Below, one piece after another: positions 44,893 through 53,412 of a stretch of 64,000 nt of DNA. Position numbers and translations under genes: made by a program. A model generated the notes under the pieces. The model worked only from the letters and a program-made list of their open reading frames with translations, was not told the origin of the DNA and searched no databases. Every line of letters begins with the position of its first letter. Within the stretch, counting starts at the first letter, position 1. Source of the stretch: Phytohabitans rumicis (GTDB lineage: Bacteria > Actinomycetota > Actinomycetes > Mycobacteriales > Micromonosporaceae); NCBI RefSeq assembly GCF_011764445.1, contig NZ_BLPG01000001.1:4588001-4652000 (forward strand), read 5' to 3'.

Positions 44893-45528
44893 TCATGCCT
44901 CCGGAAGCAGGGTCGGATCGGTGCACAGGCCGCGCAGGCGTTCCAGCACGACGCGCCAGGCCAGGGGGTAGACGACTTCGGGGGACAGCAGCCGGTACTG
45001 CATGACGGCGGCGACGCCTACCGCCTCCACCTCGTACGCGAGCATCGCCACGTCGGTGTCCGGCCGCAGCTCGCCCTGCTCGACGGCCTGGCGGGCGAGC
45101 AGCTCGACGTACTCCATCCACTCGGCGTGGGTCTGCGCGATCCGGTCGTACACCGGGCCGGAACGGGCGTTGTACTCGAACTTCGCGTTGGCGAAGAAGC
45201 ACCGCCCGGGCAGCGTCTGGGACGCGTAGAAGTCGAGGCGGGAGACGTGCAGCGCCCAGAGCCGGCGCGCGCCGCGCGGGGCCGTGCGGGCCGGGGCGAT
45301 CACCTGCTCCTGCCACTGCTCGCGGGCCCGCTCGACGGTGGCCAGCTGGAGGTCTTGCTTGGAGCGCCAGTGCGCGAAGAGGCCGGACTTGCTCACGCCG
45401 AGGGCCTCGGCGAGCTGGGCGAGGGACAGCCCGTCGAGCCCGGACTGGGTGGCGAGCGCCACCGCGGTGTCCAGCACCGCCGTCCGGGTCCGCTCGCCGC
45501 GGGCCAGGCGCCCGTCTGTCGAGACCAT
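44893..45528 (-). CDS. TetR-family transcriptional regulator
   Basis: This 211-residue repressor has its helix-turn-helix at about residues 35-62 (SLAQLAEALGVSKSGLFAHWRSKQDL), an exact TetR signature. The C-terminal domain (RRLWALHVSRLDFYASQTLPGRCFFANAKFE) matches the group with TetR_C_6-like ligand domains. It is followed by the thioesterase gene. The palindrome CGACCGGTCG lies 26 bp upstream and is the likely operator. The start may be the ATG at 45528 or the GTG at 45531. An acyl-CoA or related ligand is a reasonable guess from the neighbour. Confidence 0.87.
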   Translation of the reverse strand: MVSTDGRLARGERTRTAVLDTAVALATQSGLDGLSLAQLAEALGVSKSGLFAHWRSKQDLQLATVERAREQWQEQVIAPARTAPRGARRLWALHVSRLDFYASQTLPGRCFFANAKFEYNARSGPVYDRIAQTHAEWMEYVELLARQAVEQGELRPDTDVAMLAYEVEAVGVAAVMQYRLLSPEVVYPLAWRVVLERLRGLCTDPTLLPEA

Positions 45529-45553
45529 CACCCGGTCAGCATATGAATAAGAC

Positions 45554-45563
45554 CGACCGGTCG
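45554..45563. promoter_or_regulatory. Candidate TetR operator
   Basis: CGACCGGTCG is a perfect palindrome inside GACCGACCGGTCG, 26 bp before the TetR start and next to the 3' end of the first histidine kinase gene. GACCGACCGGTC-like sites are common TetR-family operators. Confidence 0.55.
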
Positions 45564-45568
45564 TAAAC

Positions 45569-46744
45569 CTAGTTTGCCGGAAGAGTGACCTGCACCACGA
45601 GCCCGCCGCCGTCCCGCGGTACGGCGTGCACGTCGCCGCCGTGCGCCCGGGCCACCGAGCGCACGATCGACAGGCCGAGCCCGGTGCCGCGGGCCGAGCC
45701 GACCCGGTCGGTCAGCCGGCGGAACGGCTCGAACAACCCCGGGATCTCGTACGCGGCGACGACCGGGCCGGTGTTCGTCACGCTCAGCCGGGTGCGGTCG
45801 CCGTCCCTGGCGCACATCACGTGCACCCAGCCGCCCGAGGCGTTGTAGCGGACCGCGTTCTCCACCAGGTTCTGCGTCAGGCGTTCCAGCAGCACCGGGT
45901 CGCCGGACGTGGTCGCCGGCCGCAGCTCGTGCCGGACCTCGACGCCCGGCGACGTGGTCTGGTCCAGCACGTGGCCCGCCACCTCGGCCAGGTCCACCGG
46001 TACGGGATCCGTCACCTGCTGCTCCGACCGGGCCATGGTGAGCAGGCCGTCGATCAGGCGCTCGTGCCGGGCGTTCACCTCCAGCAGCGTGTCGCCGAGC
46101 TGGCACAGCTGCGGCGGGGCGTCCGGGCGGCCCATCGCCACCTCCAGCAGCGTGCGGTTGATCGCGAGCGGGGTGCGCAGCTCGTGCGAGGCGTTCGCCA
46201 CGAACCGGCGCTGACCGTCGAACGACGCGTCCAGCCGTTCCAGCATGCCGTCGAACGTGTCGGCCAGCTCGCGCAGCTCGTCGCGGGGGCCGCCGAGCGC
46301 GATCCGCTCGTGCAGGTTGCGGTCCGCGACGCGGCGGGCGGTCGCGGTGATCTGTTGGATCGGCCGCAGGGTACGGCCGGCCACGAGCCAGCCGAGGTAC
46401 ACGCCGACCACCGCCACCCCGCCGAGTGCCAGCGCACCCCACTGGAGCAGGCTGTTCAGCGTCTTCTCCCGCAGGTCGAGCTGGACCTGCTTGGCGAACG
46501 CCTCCTTCTTCGCGATGGCGTCGACATCCTCCGAATTGACGATCTTGGCTGCCCCGCCTGCCTTGGCCGGCGCGGCGACGGCGACACCGCCGTTGTACAC
46601 GACACCCGGGCTGACCTGCTGGCGGTCCAGGGCACCGGCCAACAACAGGTACGTCACGGTCAGCAGCGCCGCGCCGACCAGCAGAAAGAGCCCGCCGTAC
46701 AGTGCGGTCAGCCGTACCCGGAATGTCCAGCCGCGGATCATCAT
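45569..46744 (-). CDS. Sensor histidine kinase, module 1
   Basis: This 391-residue membrane kinase has a first transmembrane helix at about residues 9-33 (LTALYGGLFLLVGAALLTVTYLLL), an extracellular sensor segment of about 65 residues, and a second helix at about 100-122. HAMP follows (GRTLRPIQQITATARRVADRNLHERI), then the H-box NASHELRTP, N-box QNLVENAVRYN and G-box GTGLGLSIV. Its ATG at 46744 overlaps the response regulator stop as ATGA, so the pair is translationally coupled. It is divergent from the lipoprotein, HlyD and ABC genes and closely related to the kinase at 50982. The stimulus is unknown, perhaps cell-envelope stress or an antimicrobial. Confidence 0.92.
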   Translation of the reverse strand: MMIRGWTFRVRLTALYGGLFLLVGAALLTVTYLLLAGALDRQQVSPGVVYNGGVAVAAPAKAGGAAKIVNSEDVDAIAKKEAFAKQVQLDLREKTLNSLLQWGALALGGVAVVGVYLGWLVAGRTLRPIQQITATARRVADRNLHERIALGGPRDELRELADTFDGMLERLDASFDGQRRFVANASHELRTPLAINRTLLEVAMGRPDAPPQLCQLGDTLLEVNARHERLIDGLLTMARSEQQVTDPVPVDLAEVAGHVLDQTTSPGVEVRHELRPATTSGDPVLLERLTQNLVENAVRYNASGGWVHVMCARDGDRTRLSVTNTGPVVAAYEIPGLFEPFRRLTDRVGSARGTGLGLSIVRSVARAHGGDVHAVPRDGGGLVVQVTLPAN

Positions 46745-47397
46745 GGAATCTGGTACCCCACTCCCGGAACGGTCTCGACCACCTGAGGCGAGCCGAGTTT
46801 GCGACGCAGCGTCATCACCGTGACCCGGACGACGTTCGTGAACGGGTCGATGTTTTCGTCCCACGCCCGCTCCAGGAGCTGCTCGGTGCTGACCACGGCG
46901 CCACCGGCCCGCAGCAGCTCCTCCAGCACCGCGAACTCCTTGCGGGACAACGCGACGAACTGCCCGTCCCGGAAGACCTCGCGGCGGCCCGGGTCGAGCG
47001 CGATGCCGGCGCGTTCCAGCTTCGGCGGCGCCGCCGGCCGGGCGCGCCGCCCCAGCGCCCGTACGCGGGCCACCAGCTCCACGAACGCGAACGGCTTGAC
47101 CAGGTAGTCGTCGGCGCCCAGGGCGAGCCCGGCGACCCGGTCCGGCACGTCGGCGGCCGCGGTGAGCATCAGCACCCGGGTCTCGCCGCCGGCGGCGACC
47201 ACCGCGCGGCACACCTCGTCGCCGTGCACCAGCGGCAGGTCGCGGTCCAGCACGAGTACGTCGTAGTCGTTGACGCCGAGCCGCTCCAGGGCGGCGTCGC
47301 CGTCGTACACCACGTCGACGGCCAGCGTCTCCCGCCGGAGCCCCTCCGCGATCGCGTCGGCCAGGAGCTCCTCGTCTTCCACGACGAGTATCCGCAC
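46741..47397 (-). CDS. OmpR/PhoB-type response regulator, module 1
   Basis: This 218-residue regulator has a receiver domain starting RILVVEDEELLADAI, a phospho-acceptor aspartate in DVLVLDRDLPLVHGDEV, and switch residues T/K in VLMLTAAA and DYLVKPFAF. The C-terminal winged helix ends with VVRVTVMTLRRKLGSPQVVETVPGVGYQIP. The GTG at 47397 gives the typical N-terminus. A motif shared with module 2, GATAAGGCGGCCATAAGC, begins 24 bp upstream and is probably its own binding site, placed to control both divergent transcripts. Confidence 0.93.
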   Translation of the reverse strand: MRILVVEDEELLADAIAEGLRRETLAVDVVYDGDAALERLGVNDYDVLVLDRDLPLVHGDEVCRAVVAAGGETRVLMLTAAADVPDRVAGLALGADDYLVKPFAFVELVARVRALGRRARPAAPPKLERAGIALDPGRREVFRDGQFVALSRKEFAVLEELLRAGGAVVSTEQLLERAWDENIDPFTNVVRVTVMTLRRKLGSPQVVETVPGVGYQIP

Positions 47398-47420
47398 GGG
47401 CCAATGGTGCCCGGCCCAGT

Positions 47421-47438
47421 GATAAGGCGGCCATAAGC
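47421..47438. promoter_or_regulatory. Shared response-regulator motif, module 1
   Basis: GATAAGGCGGCCATAAGC starts 24 bp before the regulator gene. The corresponding region of module 2 has GATAACGCGGCCGTTAAC at the same distance. The common pattern is GATAAnGCGGCCnTwA. Conserved position in duplicated divergent promoters suggests a regulator-binding site. Confidence 0.6.
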
Positions 47439-47504
47439 ATTCGCGCTGATGCCCCTCTTACGGCGCGGGGAGTGTGCTGCGTGAACAAAGAAGGGAGTAG
47501 CGAA

Positions 47505-48035
47505 ATGAAACGAATGCTCATCGCCGTACCCCTGCTGATGGTGCTGGGGACGGCGCTGGCCGGATGCGCGGGCGCCGAGGACGACGGGCCCGACGTGGCG
47601 ACGGTCGCCGGCACCAAGCCGGCGCCCAGCGCGAGCGCGAGCGTGGCGGCCGACGACGAGGAACGCAGGAAGCAGTTCACCGACTGCATGCGGGCGAACG
47701 GCGTGGACATGGACGACATGAAGGTGGAGGGCGGGGGTGTGGCCATCCGTGCCGACAAGAAGGAGACGTCCGAGGCGATGGAGAAGTGCCGGCAGTTCCT
47801 GCCGGATGGCGGCGAACCGCCGAAGATGTCGCAGGAGGACCTGGAGAAGCTGCGCCAGTACGCCCAGTGCATGCGGGAGAACGGTGTGCCCGAATTCCCC
47901 GATCCGGACCCGGACACCGGCGGCGTCGGGGTGATGGTCGGTGGCAAGAACGGGTCCAAAAAGGAGATTGAAGCGGCCAACGAGAAATGCAAGGACAAGA
48001 TGCCCCAGATGGGCAAGGTCAAGGAGGCGCAGTGA
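47505..48035 (+). CDS. Lipoprotein with two Cys-Met-Arg-x-Asn-Gly repeats, module 1
   Basis: This 176-residue lipoprotein has signal LIAVPLLMVLGTALAGC and lipobox LAGC. After a serine/alanine linker it carries two related units: FTDCMRANGVDMDD to EKCRQFLPDGG, and YAQCMRENGVPEFPDPDPDTGG to EKCKDKMPQMG. Each unit has two cysteines that could form a disulfide, and the acidic DPDPD loop could bind metal. The ATG at 47505 follows AAGGGAG. It starts the rightward operon with the HlyD-like, ABC and permease genes (overlap GTGA). It may be the extracellular sensor or adaptor for the exporter. No named domain is recognised. Confidence 0.82.
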   Translation: MKRMLIAVPLLMVLGTALAGCAGAEDDGPDVATVAGTKPAPSASASVAADDEERRKQFTDCMRANGVDMDDMKVEGGGVAIRADKKETSEAMEKCRQFLPDGGEPPKMSQEDLEKLRQYAQCMRENGVPEFPDPDPDTGGVGVMVGGKNGSKKEIEAANEKCKDKMPQMGKVKEAQ

Positions 48036-49099
48036 GGCGGGGGGCGATCTTCTCAGGGGCGGCGGTGGTCGCGGTCGCCGCGGCCGGCGCGGCCGCCGTC
48101 GGGTTCGGCGGAGGCGGATCCGACGGTACGGCGGAAGCGAGTCAGCGGCCGGCCGCCACCACCAAGGTGACCCGGCAGACCCTGGTGGCGGCGACCACAG
48201 TGGAGGGTGAGCTGAGCTACGGCGAGCAGGTGCCGCTGGAGTCCCGCGCCCAGGGCACGGTCACCTGGCTGCCCGCGGCCGGTGCCACGGTCAAGCGGGG
48301 CGGCACCTTGTTGCGCGCCGACGACCGGCCGGTGGTGCTGCTCTACGGGGCGCTGCCGCTGTACCGGGCGCTGTCGACCGGCGTCGAGGGCAAGGACGTC
48401 AAGCAGTTCGAGCAGAACCTGCGCGCGTTGGGGTACACGGGGTTCACCGTCGACGAGGAGTTCACGGGCGCGACGGCGAGTGCGGTCAAGGAGTGGCAGG
48501 AGGACCTCGGTGTCGACGAGACCGGCACGGTCGACTCGACCCTGGTGGTGTACGCGCCGAACGCCGTACGGGTGGCCGACGTGAGCTCGCGCGTCGGGTC
48601 GTCCGCGTCCGGCGAGGTGTTCACGTACACCGGGAGCACCAAGGTGGTCACCGTGTCGGTCGACGCGGGCGAGAGCGACTGGGCGGTCAAGGGTGCGGCG
48701 GTCACCGTGACGCTGCCGGACGGCAAGGAGATCGCCGGCAAGGTCGCGTCGGTCGGCACCGAGGCGAGCACGGACGACAGCGAGGACCAGCCGCCGAACG
48801 ACACCGGCACCGACGACGCCCAGATCGAGGTCACCGTGTCCATCGTGGACCAGCGGGCGCTCGGCAAGCTGGACCGGACCCCGGTGGACGTCGCGTACGT
48901 GGCGCAGGAGCGCAAGGACGTGCTCACCGTGCCGGTCGCGGCGCTGCTGGCCCTCGCCGAGGGCGGCTACGGTCTGGAGGTTGTCGAGGGCGGGACCAGC
49001 CGCTACGTCGGCGTGCAGACCGGGCTCTTCGCCGACGGAAAGGTCGAGGTCAGCGGCGACGGGGTGACCGAGGGCATGACGGTGGGTCTGCCGAAATGA
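48032..49099 (+). CDS. HlyD-like periplasmic adaptor with peptidoglycan-binding domain, module 1
   Basis: This 355-residue exported protein has an N-terminal anchor ([26 protein letters not shown]), a HlyD-type barrel start ([19 protein letters not shown]), then a PG_binding_1 domain ([45 protein letters not shown]). A second beta domain follows with [17 protein letters not shown] and [25 protein letters not shown], typical of membrane-fusion proteins. The peptidoglycan-binding insert suits a Gram-positive wall. The GTG at 48032 overlaps the lipoprotein stop. It probably couples the MacB-type permease to the wall. Confidence 0.87.
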   Translation: MRRGAIFSGAAVVAVAAAGAAAVGFGGGGSDGTAEASQRPAATTKVTRQTLVAATTVEGELSYGEQVPLESRAQGTVTWLPAAGATVKRGGTLLRADDRPVVLLYGALPLYRALSTGVEGKDVKQFEQNLRALGYTGFTVDEEFTGATASAVKEWQEDLGVDETGTVDSTLVVYAPNAVRVADVSSRVGSSASGEVFTYTGSTKVVTVSVDAGESDWAVKGAAVTVTLPDGKEIAGKVASVGTEASTDDSEDQPPNDTGTDDAQIEVTVSIVDQRALGKLDRTPVDVAYVAQERKDVLTVPVAALLALAEGGYGLEVVEGGTSRYVGVQTGLFADGKVEVSGDGVTEGMTVGLPK

Positions 49100-49749
49100 T
49101 CACTCTGGAAGCCGTCTCCAAGGTGTATCCCGGCGGGGTGACCGCGCTCGACGAGGTATCCCTCGGCGTGGCCGCCGGCGAACTGGTGGCGCTCGTGGGC
49201 CCGTCGGGGTCGGGCAAGTCGACGATGCTGCACGTGATCGGCACCCTCGATCGGCCCTCGTCGGGCCGCGTCAGCATCGACGGGTACGACATCGCCGACC
49301 TCTCCGACCGCCAGGTGTCGGCGCTCCGGTCGTACCGGATCGGGTTTGTCTTCCAGCAGTTCCACCTGGCCGCCGGGGTGCCGGCGGTGGACAACGTCGC
49401 CGACGGCCTGCTCTATGCCGGCGTGCCGCTGCGCAAGCGGCGGCGGCAGGCGCGGGCCGCGCTGGAGCGCGTCGGGCTGGCGCACCGGCTCGACCACCGC
49501 CCGCACGAGCTGTCCGGCGGCGAGAAGCAGCGGGTCGCGATCGCGCGGGCGGTGGTCGGCGAGCCGGCGATCCTGCTGGCCGACGAGCCCACCGGCAACC
49601 TGGACTCGGCGTCCGGGGCGGCGGTCATGGCGGTGCTGCACGACCTGCACGCCGGCGGTACGACGGTCCTGGTGATCACGCACGACCACGAGATCGCCGC
49701 TGGGCTGCCGCGCCAGGTGCACATGCGGGACGGGAAGGTCCAGTCGTGA
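49096..49749 (+). CDS. ABC transporter ATP-binding protein (MacB/LolD type), module 1
   Basis: This 217-residue ATPase has Walker A GPSGSGKS (residues 35-42), Q-loop [17 protein letters not shown], signature LSGGEKQR, Walker [17 protein letters not shown] and H-loop VITHDH. The GNLDS extension is typical of the MacB/LolD/FtsE group. The ATG at 49096 overlaps the adaptor stop as ATGA, and the next gene overlaps its stop as GTGA. It powers the permease encoded next. Confidence 0.93.
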   Translation: MITLEAVSKVYPGGVTALDEVSLGVAAGELVALVGPSGSGKSTMLHVIGTLDRPSSGRVSIDGYDIADLSDRQVSALRSYRIGFVFQQFHLAAGVPAVDNVADGLLYAGVPLRKRRRQARAALERVGLAHRLDHRPHELSGGEKQRVAIARAVVGEPAILLADEPTGNLDSASGAAVMAVLHDLHAGGTTVLVITHDHEIAAGLPRQVHMRDGKVQS

Positions 49750-50927
49750 GGCCGGCGCGACTGTCTCCTGTGGACGTGATGCGGGTCGGGGCGTCCGGGT
49801 TGCGCACCCGGCCGCTACGGGTGTTTCTCTCCGCGCTGGGCATCGCGATCGGCATCGCCGCGATGCTGGCCGTCGTGGGCATCTCCACGTCGTCCCGCGC
49901 CGAGCTGGACCGCACCCTGGACCGGCTGGGCACCAACCTGCTCACCGTCGGGCCCGGCCAGACGCTCTTCGGCGACGACTCGCGGCTCCCCAAGGAGTCG
50001 CTGGCGATGGTCGCGCGCATCGGCCCGGTGCAGTCGGTCAGCGCGGTCGGTCGGGTCGACGTGCCGGTGTACCGCAACGACCGCATCCCGAAGGGCCAGA
50101 CCGGCAGCATCGCCGTGTACGCCGCGCAGCCGAACCTGCTGGAGACCGTCGCTGGCGAGGTGGCGACCGGGAGCTGGCTGTCCACGGCCACGGCCGAGTA
50201 CCCGGGCGTGGTGCTCGGGGCCACGGCGGCCCGCCGGCTCGACATCCGCCAGCCGGGGGTGCGGGTGTGGCTGGGTGGCCAATGGTTCGGCGTGGTGGGC
50301 ATCCTCGCGCCCGGCCAGCTCGCGCCGGAGCTGGACGGCGCGGCCCTGATCGGTTGGCCGGCCGCCGCGTCGGTGCTCGGGTTCGACGGGCACCCGACGA
50401 CCATCTACACCAGGTCTGCCGAGAACGCCGTGGAGGACGTCCGGGCCGTGCTGGCCGCGACGGCCAACCCGGAGCAGCCCAACGAGGTGAAGGTCTCCCG
50501 GCCGTCCGACGCGCTGGAGGCCCAGCGGGCCACGGACGCCACGCTCAACGCGCTGCTGCTCGGGCTGGGCGCGGTCGCCCTGCTTGTGGGCGGGGTCGGC
50601 GTGGCCAACACGATGGTCATCTCGGTGCTGGAACGGCGTGCCGAGATCGGCCTGCGGCGCTCGCTGGGCGCGACCCGCGGGCAGATCAGGACGCAGTTTC
50701 TGGCCGAGTCGCTGCTGCTGTCGGCGCTCGGCGGGCTGGGCGGCGTTCTGCTGGGCGTCGCGGTGACGTCGGCGTACGCCTTCTCCCAGTCCTGGCCGAC
50801 GGTGGTGCCGCTGGTGGCGACCGCTTGCGGGCTGGGCGCGACGGTGGTCATCGGCGCGGTGGCTGGGCTGTACCCCGCAGTCCGCGCCGCCCGCCTGGCG
50901 CCCACTGAGGCGCTCGCCGCGCCTTAG
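49746..50927 (+). CDS. MacB-type ABC permease, module 1
   Basis: This 393-residue permease has one N-terminal transmembrane helix ([23 protein letters not shown]), a large extracellular MacB_PCD domain (about residues 45-260), and three C-terminal helices with the FtsX signature ([37 protein letters not shown]). MacB/FtsX-family transporters move substrates from the outer face of the membrane by mechanotransmission, for example antimicrobials or lipoproteins. A 134-bp tract at 49830-49963 differs by only one base from the paralogue at 55189-55322. A perfect hairpin terminator follows. Confidence 0.92.
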   Translation: MRPARLSPVDVMRVGASGLRTRPLRVFLSALGIAIGIAAMLAVVGISTSSRAELDRTLDRLGTNLLTVGPGQTLFGDDSRLPKESLAMVARIGPVQSVSAVGRVDVPVYRNDRIPKGQTGSIAVYAAQPNLLETVAGEVATGSWLSTATAEYPGVVLGATAARRLDIRQPGVRVWLGGQWFGVVGILAPGQLAPELDGAALIGWPAAASVLGFDGHPTTIYTRSAENAVEDVRAVLAATANPEQPNEVKVSRPSDALEAQRATDATLNALLLGLGAVALLVGGVGVANTMVISVLERRAEIGLRRSLGATRGQIRTQFLAESLLLSALGGLGGVLLGVAVTSAYAFSQSWPTVVPLVATACGLGATVVIGAVAGLYPAVRAARLAPTEALAAP

Positions 50928-50935
50928 GGAGTGCA

Positions 50936-50983
50936 AGGAAGGGCACCTTGTTATCGCTTTTTGCATAACAAGGTGCCCTTCCT
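50936..50983. terminator. Perfect 19-bp bidirectional terminator between the two modules
   Basis: AGGAAGGGCACCTTGTTAT is the exact complement of the right arm at 50965-50983, around the loop CGCTTTTTGC. It separates the module 1 permease from the module 2 kinase, whose TAG stop overlaps the end of the stem. Confidence 0.87.
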
Positions 50984-52136
50984 AACCGCTGGGCGGGAGG
51001 GTGACCTGGACCACCAGGCCGCCGCCCTCCCGGGGTGCGGCGTGCACCGTGCCGCCGTGGGCGCGCGCCACGGCCCGCACGATCGACAGCCCCAGCCCGA
51101 AGCCCCGGCCGCCGTCCACCCGCTCCCGGGTGAGCCGGCGGAACGGCTGGAAGAGCGTCTCGATCTCGTACCCGGGGACGGCCGGGCCGGTGTTGGTCAC
51201 GGTGAGCACGGCCCACCCGTCGACCGTGCCGGTGGTGACGGCCAGCCAGCCCTGGGGCACGTTGTGCCGTACGGCGTTCTCCACCAGGTTCTGCGTCAGC
51301 CGTTCCAGCAGGATCGGGTCGCCGGCCGTGGCGGCCGGGTCGAGCTGCCGGATGACCTCCACCTCGGGCGCCTTGGTCTGGTCCACGACGTGACGGGCGA
51401 CCTCGGCCAGGTCGACGGGGGAGCGCTCGGTCAGCTCGTTCTCGGCGTCGGCGAGGGTGAGCAGGCCGTCGATCAGCCGTTCGTGCCGCTCGTTGACGGT
51501 CAGCAGCGCCTCGCCGAGCTGTTTGGTCTCCGCCATCGCCCCCGGCCGGGTCACGGCCAGCTCCACGAGCGCCCGGTTGAGGGCGAGCGGCGTACGCAGC
51601 TCGTGCGAGGCGTTTGCCACGAAGCGGCGCTGGCCGTCGAAGGAGCGGTCCAGCCGTTCCAGCATCACGTCGAACGTGTCGGCCAGCTCCTTGATCTCGT
51701 CGCGGGGGCCTTCCAGGGCGATCCGCTCGTGCAGCCCGCGGCCCGCCCCGTCGGCGCCGGCGATCCGCCGGGCGGTGTCGGTGATCTGGTGCAGGGGTTG
51801 CAGGGCCCGCCCGGCCAGCACCCAGCCGAACCCGCCCGCGATCGCGCCGACGCCGAGCAGCGCCACGCCGCCCTGGGTGAGCAGCGAGTTGAGGGCGTCG
51901 TCGCGGACCTGCTCGCGCTCGGCGCGCGCCGCCTCGAAAGCCTCCTGGAGGGCGGGGTCCATGCCGAAGGTTGTCGCCAGTTGCTGGAAGCGGGCGCCCA
52001 TGGCGTTGTCGTCGCCGGGACTGCGCAGGCTCTGCTCCACCAGCAGGTACGTCACGCCGAGCAGCAGCGCCCCGGCGAGGAAGAAGAGGCCGCCGTAGAG
52101 CACGGTCAGCCGTACCCGAATCGTCGAGCGCTTCAT
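50982..52136 (-). CDS. Sensor histidine kinase, module 2
   Basis: This 384-residue kinase is a paralogue of the one at 45569. Transmembrane helices lie at about residues 9-32 and 88-110, and the extracellular segment between them (SLRSPGDDNAMGARFQQLATTFGMDPALQEAFEAARAER) is unrelated in sequence to module 1. HAMP (GRALQPLHQITDTARRI), H-box NASHELRTP, N-box QNLVENAVRHN and G-box GFGLGLSIV are intact. The ATG at 52136 overlaps the regulator stop as ATGA. The diverged sensor beside conserved kinase parts suggests a different signal from module 1. Confidence 0.92.
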   Translation of the reverse strand: MKRSTIRVRLTVLYGGLFFLAGALLLGVTYLLVEQSLRSPGDDNAMGARFQQLATTFGMDPALQEAFEAARAEREQVRDDALNSLLTQGGVALLGVGAIAGGFGWVLAGRALQPLHQITDTARRIAGADGAGRGLHERIALEGPRDEIKELADTFDVMLERLDRSFDGQRRFVANASHELRTPLALNRALVELAVTRPGAMAETKQLGEALLTVNERHERLIDGLLTLADAENELTERSPVDLAEVARHVVDQTKAPEVEVIRQLDPAATAGDPILLERLTQNLVENAVRHNVPQGWLAVTTGTVDGWAVLTVTNTGPAVPGYEIETLFQPFRRLTRERVDGGRGFGLGLSIVRAVARAHGGTVHAAPREGGGLVVQVTLPPSG

Positions 52137-52789
52137 GGCACGCGATACCCCACTCCCGGCACGGTCTCCACCACCTGTGGCTCACCCAGCTTGCGGCGCA
52201 GCTTCATCACGGTGACCCGGACGACGTTCGTGAACGGGTCGATGTGCTCGTCCCAGGCCCGCTCCAGGAGCTGCTCGGCCGAGACCACCGCGCCGCCGGC
52301 CCGCAGCAGCTCGGTCAGCACGGCGAACTCCTTGTTGGCGAGCGGCACGAACCGCCCGTCCCGGAAGACCTCGCGGCGGGCCGGGTCGAGGCGGATGCCG
52401 GCCCGCTCCAGCACCGGCGGCGCCGCCGGGCGGGCGCGCCGCATCAGGGCGTGCACCCGCGCGGACAGCTCCACGAACGCGAACGGCTTGACCAGGTAGT
52501 CGTCCGCCCCCAGGCCCAGGCCCGCGACCCGGTCGCGGACCCCGGCCGCCGCGGTCAGCATCAGCACCCGGGCGGGTGCGCCGGAGTCGACGATCGCGCG
52601 GCACACCTCGTCGCCGTGCACCACGGGCAGATCCCGATCGAGTACGACCACGTCGTACTCGTTGACGCCGAAGCGCTCCAGCGCGGCCTCGCCGTCGTAG
52701 ACGACGTCCACCGCGAACGCCTCGCGGCGCAGCCACTCCGCGACCGCGTCCGCCATGATCTCCTCGTCCTCGACCACCAGGATCCGCAT
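52133..52789 (-). CDS. OmpR/PhoB-type response regulator, module 2
   Basis: This 218-residue regulator is closely similar to that of module 1, with RILVVEDEEIMADAV, the acceptor aspartate in DVVVLDRDLPVVHGDEV and the winged helix ending VVRVTVMKLRRKLGEPQVVETVPGVGYRVP. The recognition helix region is identical to module 1 except for one residue (MTLRRKLG or MKLRRKLG), so the two regulators may bind each other's sites. The shared motif lies 24 bp upstream of the ATG at 52789. Confidence 0.93.
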   Translation of the reverse strand: MRILVVEDEEIMADAVAEWLRREAFAVDVVYDGEAALERFGVNEYDVVVLDRDLPVVHGDEVCRAIVDSGAPARVLMLTAAAGVRDRVAGLGLGADDYLVKPFAFVELSARVHALMRRARPAAPPVLERAGIRLDPARREVFRDGRFVPLANKEFAVLTELLRAGGAVVSAEQLLERAWDEHIDPFTNVVRVTVMKLRRKLGEPQVVETVPGVGYRVP

Positions 52790-52812
52790 GCCTCCATGGT
52801 TGCCCGGCGGTG

Positions 52813-52830
52813 GATAACGCGGCCGTTAAC
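52813..52830. promoter_or_regulatory. Shared response-regulator motif, module 2
   Basis: GATAACGCGGCCGTTAAC starts 24 bp before the module 2 regulator. It matches the module 1 site GATAAGGCGGCCATAAGC, and the CCCGGC upstream context is also similar. It is near-palindromic here (GTTAAC end) and sits in the divergent promoter. Confidence 0.6.
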
Positions 52831-52878
52831 TCATCGGGTTACGCCGGGGTTATCAGTGACTCGCTTCACTTCCGGAAC

Positions 52879-53412
52879 ATGAGAAGACTCCTGATAGTCG
52901 CGTTCGCGGCGGCGCTGGTCGCCGGCTGCGGCGGGACTGACACCGACGACGGCATCGCGACCGCGTCCAACAACCAGGCCAGCCCCACGACGAGCGCCAG
53001 CGCCAGCGCGAGCGACGGCGATCAGGGCCGCAAGTTCGCCCAGTGCATGCGGGACAACGGCGTACCCGACTTCCCCGACCCGGGCCCGGACGGCAATTTC
53101 CAGGGGTCTGGAGCGATGCGCGACATGTTCGAGAACGACGCGGCGAGGAAGGCGCTTGAGGCGTGCCGCGATCTCGCGCCCAACGGCGGTGAGCAGCGGG
53201 AGCTGGATCCGGCCCAGCAGGAGCAGTTGCGGCAGTGGGCGCAGTGCATGCGCGACAACGGCATCGACGTTCAGGACCCGGACCCCAACAGCGGCTCGCT
53301 CTTCGGCGGCGGTGGCGAGCAGCCGTCGTTCGACATGGACGACCCCAAGTTCCAGAAGGCCATGGAGGCATGCCAGGACAAGTTCACCTTCCGTCCGGGG
53401 CAGGGCTCATGA
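52879..53412 (+). CDS. Lipoprotein with two Cys-Met-Arg-x-Asn-Gly repeats, module 2
   Basis: This 177-residue paralogue of the lipoprotein at 47505 has signal RRLLIVAFAAALVAGC with lipobox VAGC. It carries two units: FAQCMRDNGVPDFPDPGPDG to EACRDLAP, and WAQCMRDNGIDVQDPDPNSG to EACQDKFTF. The four cysteines and acidic loops are at the same positions as in module 1. The ATG at 52879 was chosen; upstream in-frame residues do not look like a signal peptide. Its stop overlaps the next gene as ATGA. Confidence 0.82.
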   Translation: MRRLLIVAFAAALVAGCGGTDTDDGIATASNNQASPTTSASASASDGDQGRKFAQCMRDNGVPDFPDPGPDGNFQGSGAMRDMFENDAARKALEACRDLAPNGGEQRELDPAQQEQLRQWAQCMRDNGIDVQDPDPNSGSLFGGGGEQPSFDMDDPKFQKAMEACQDKFTFRPGQGS

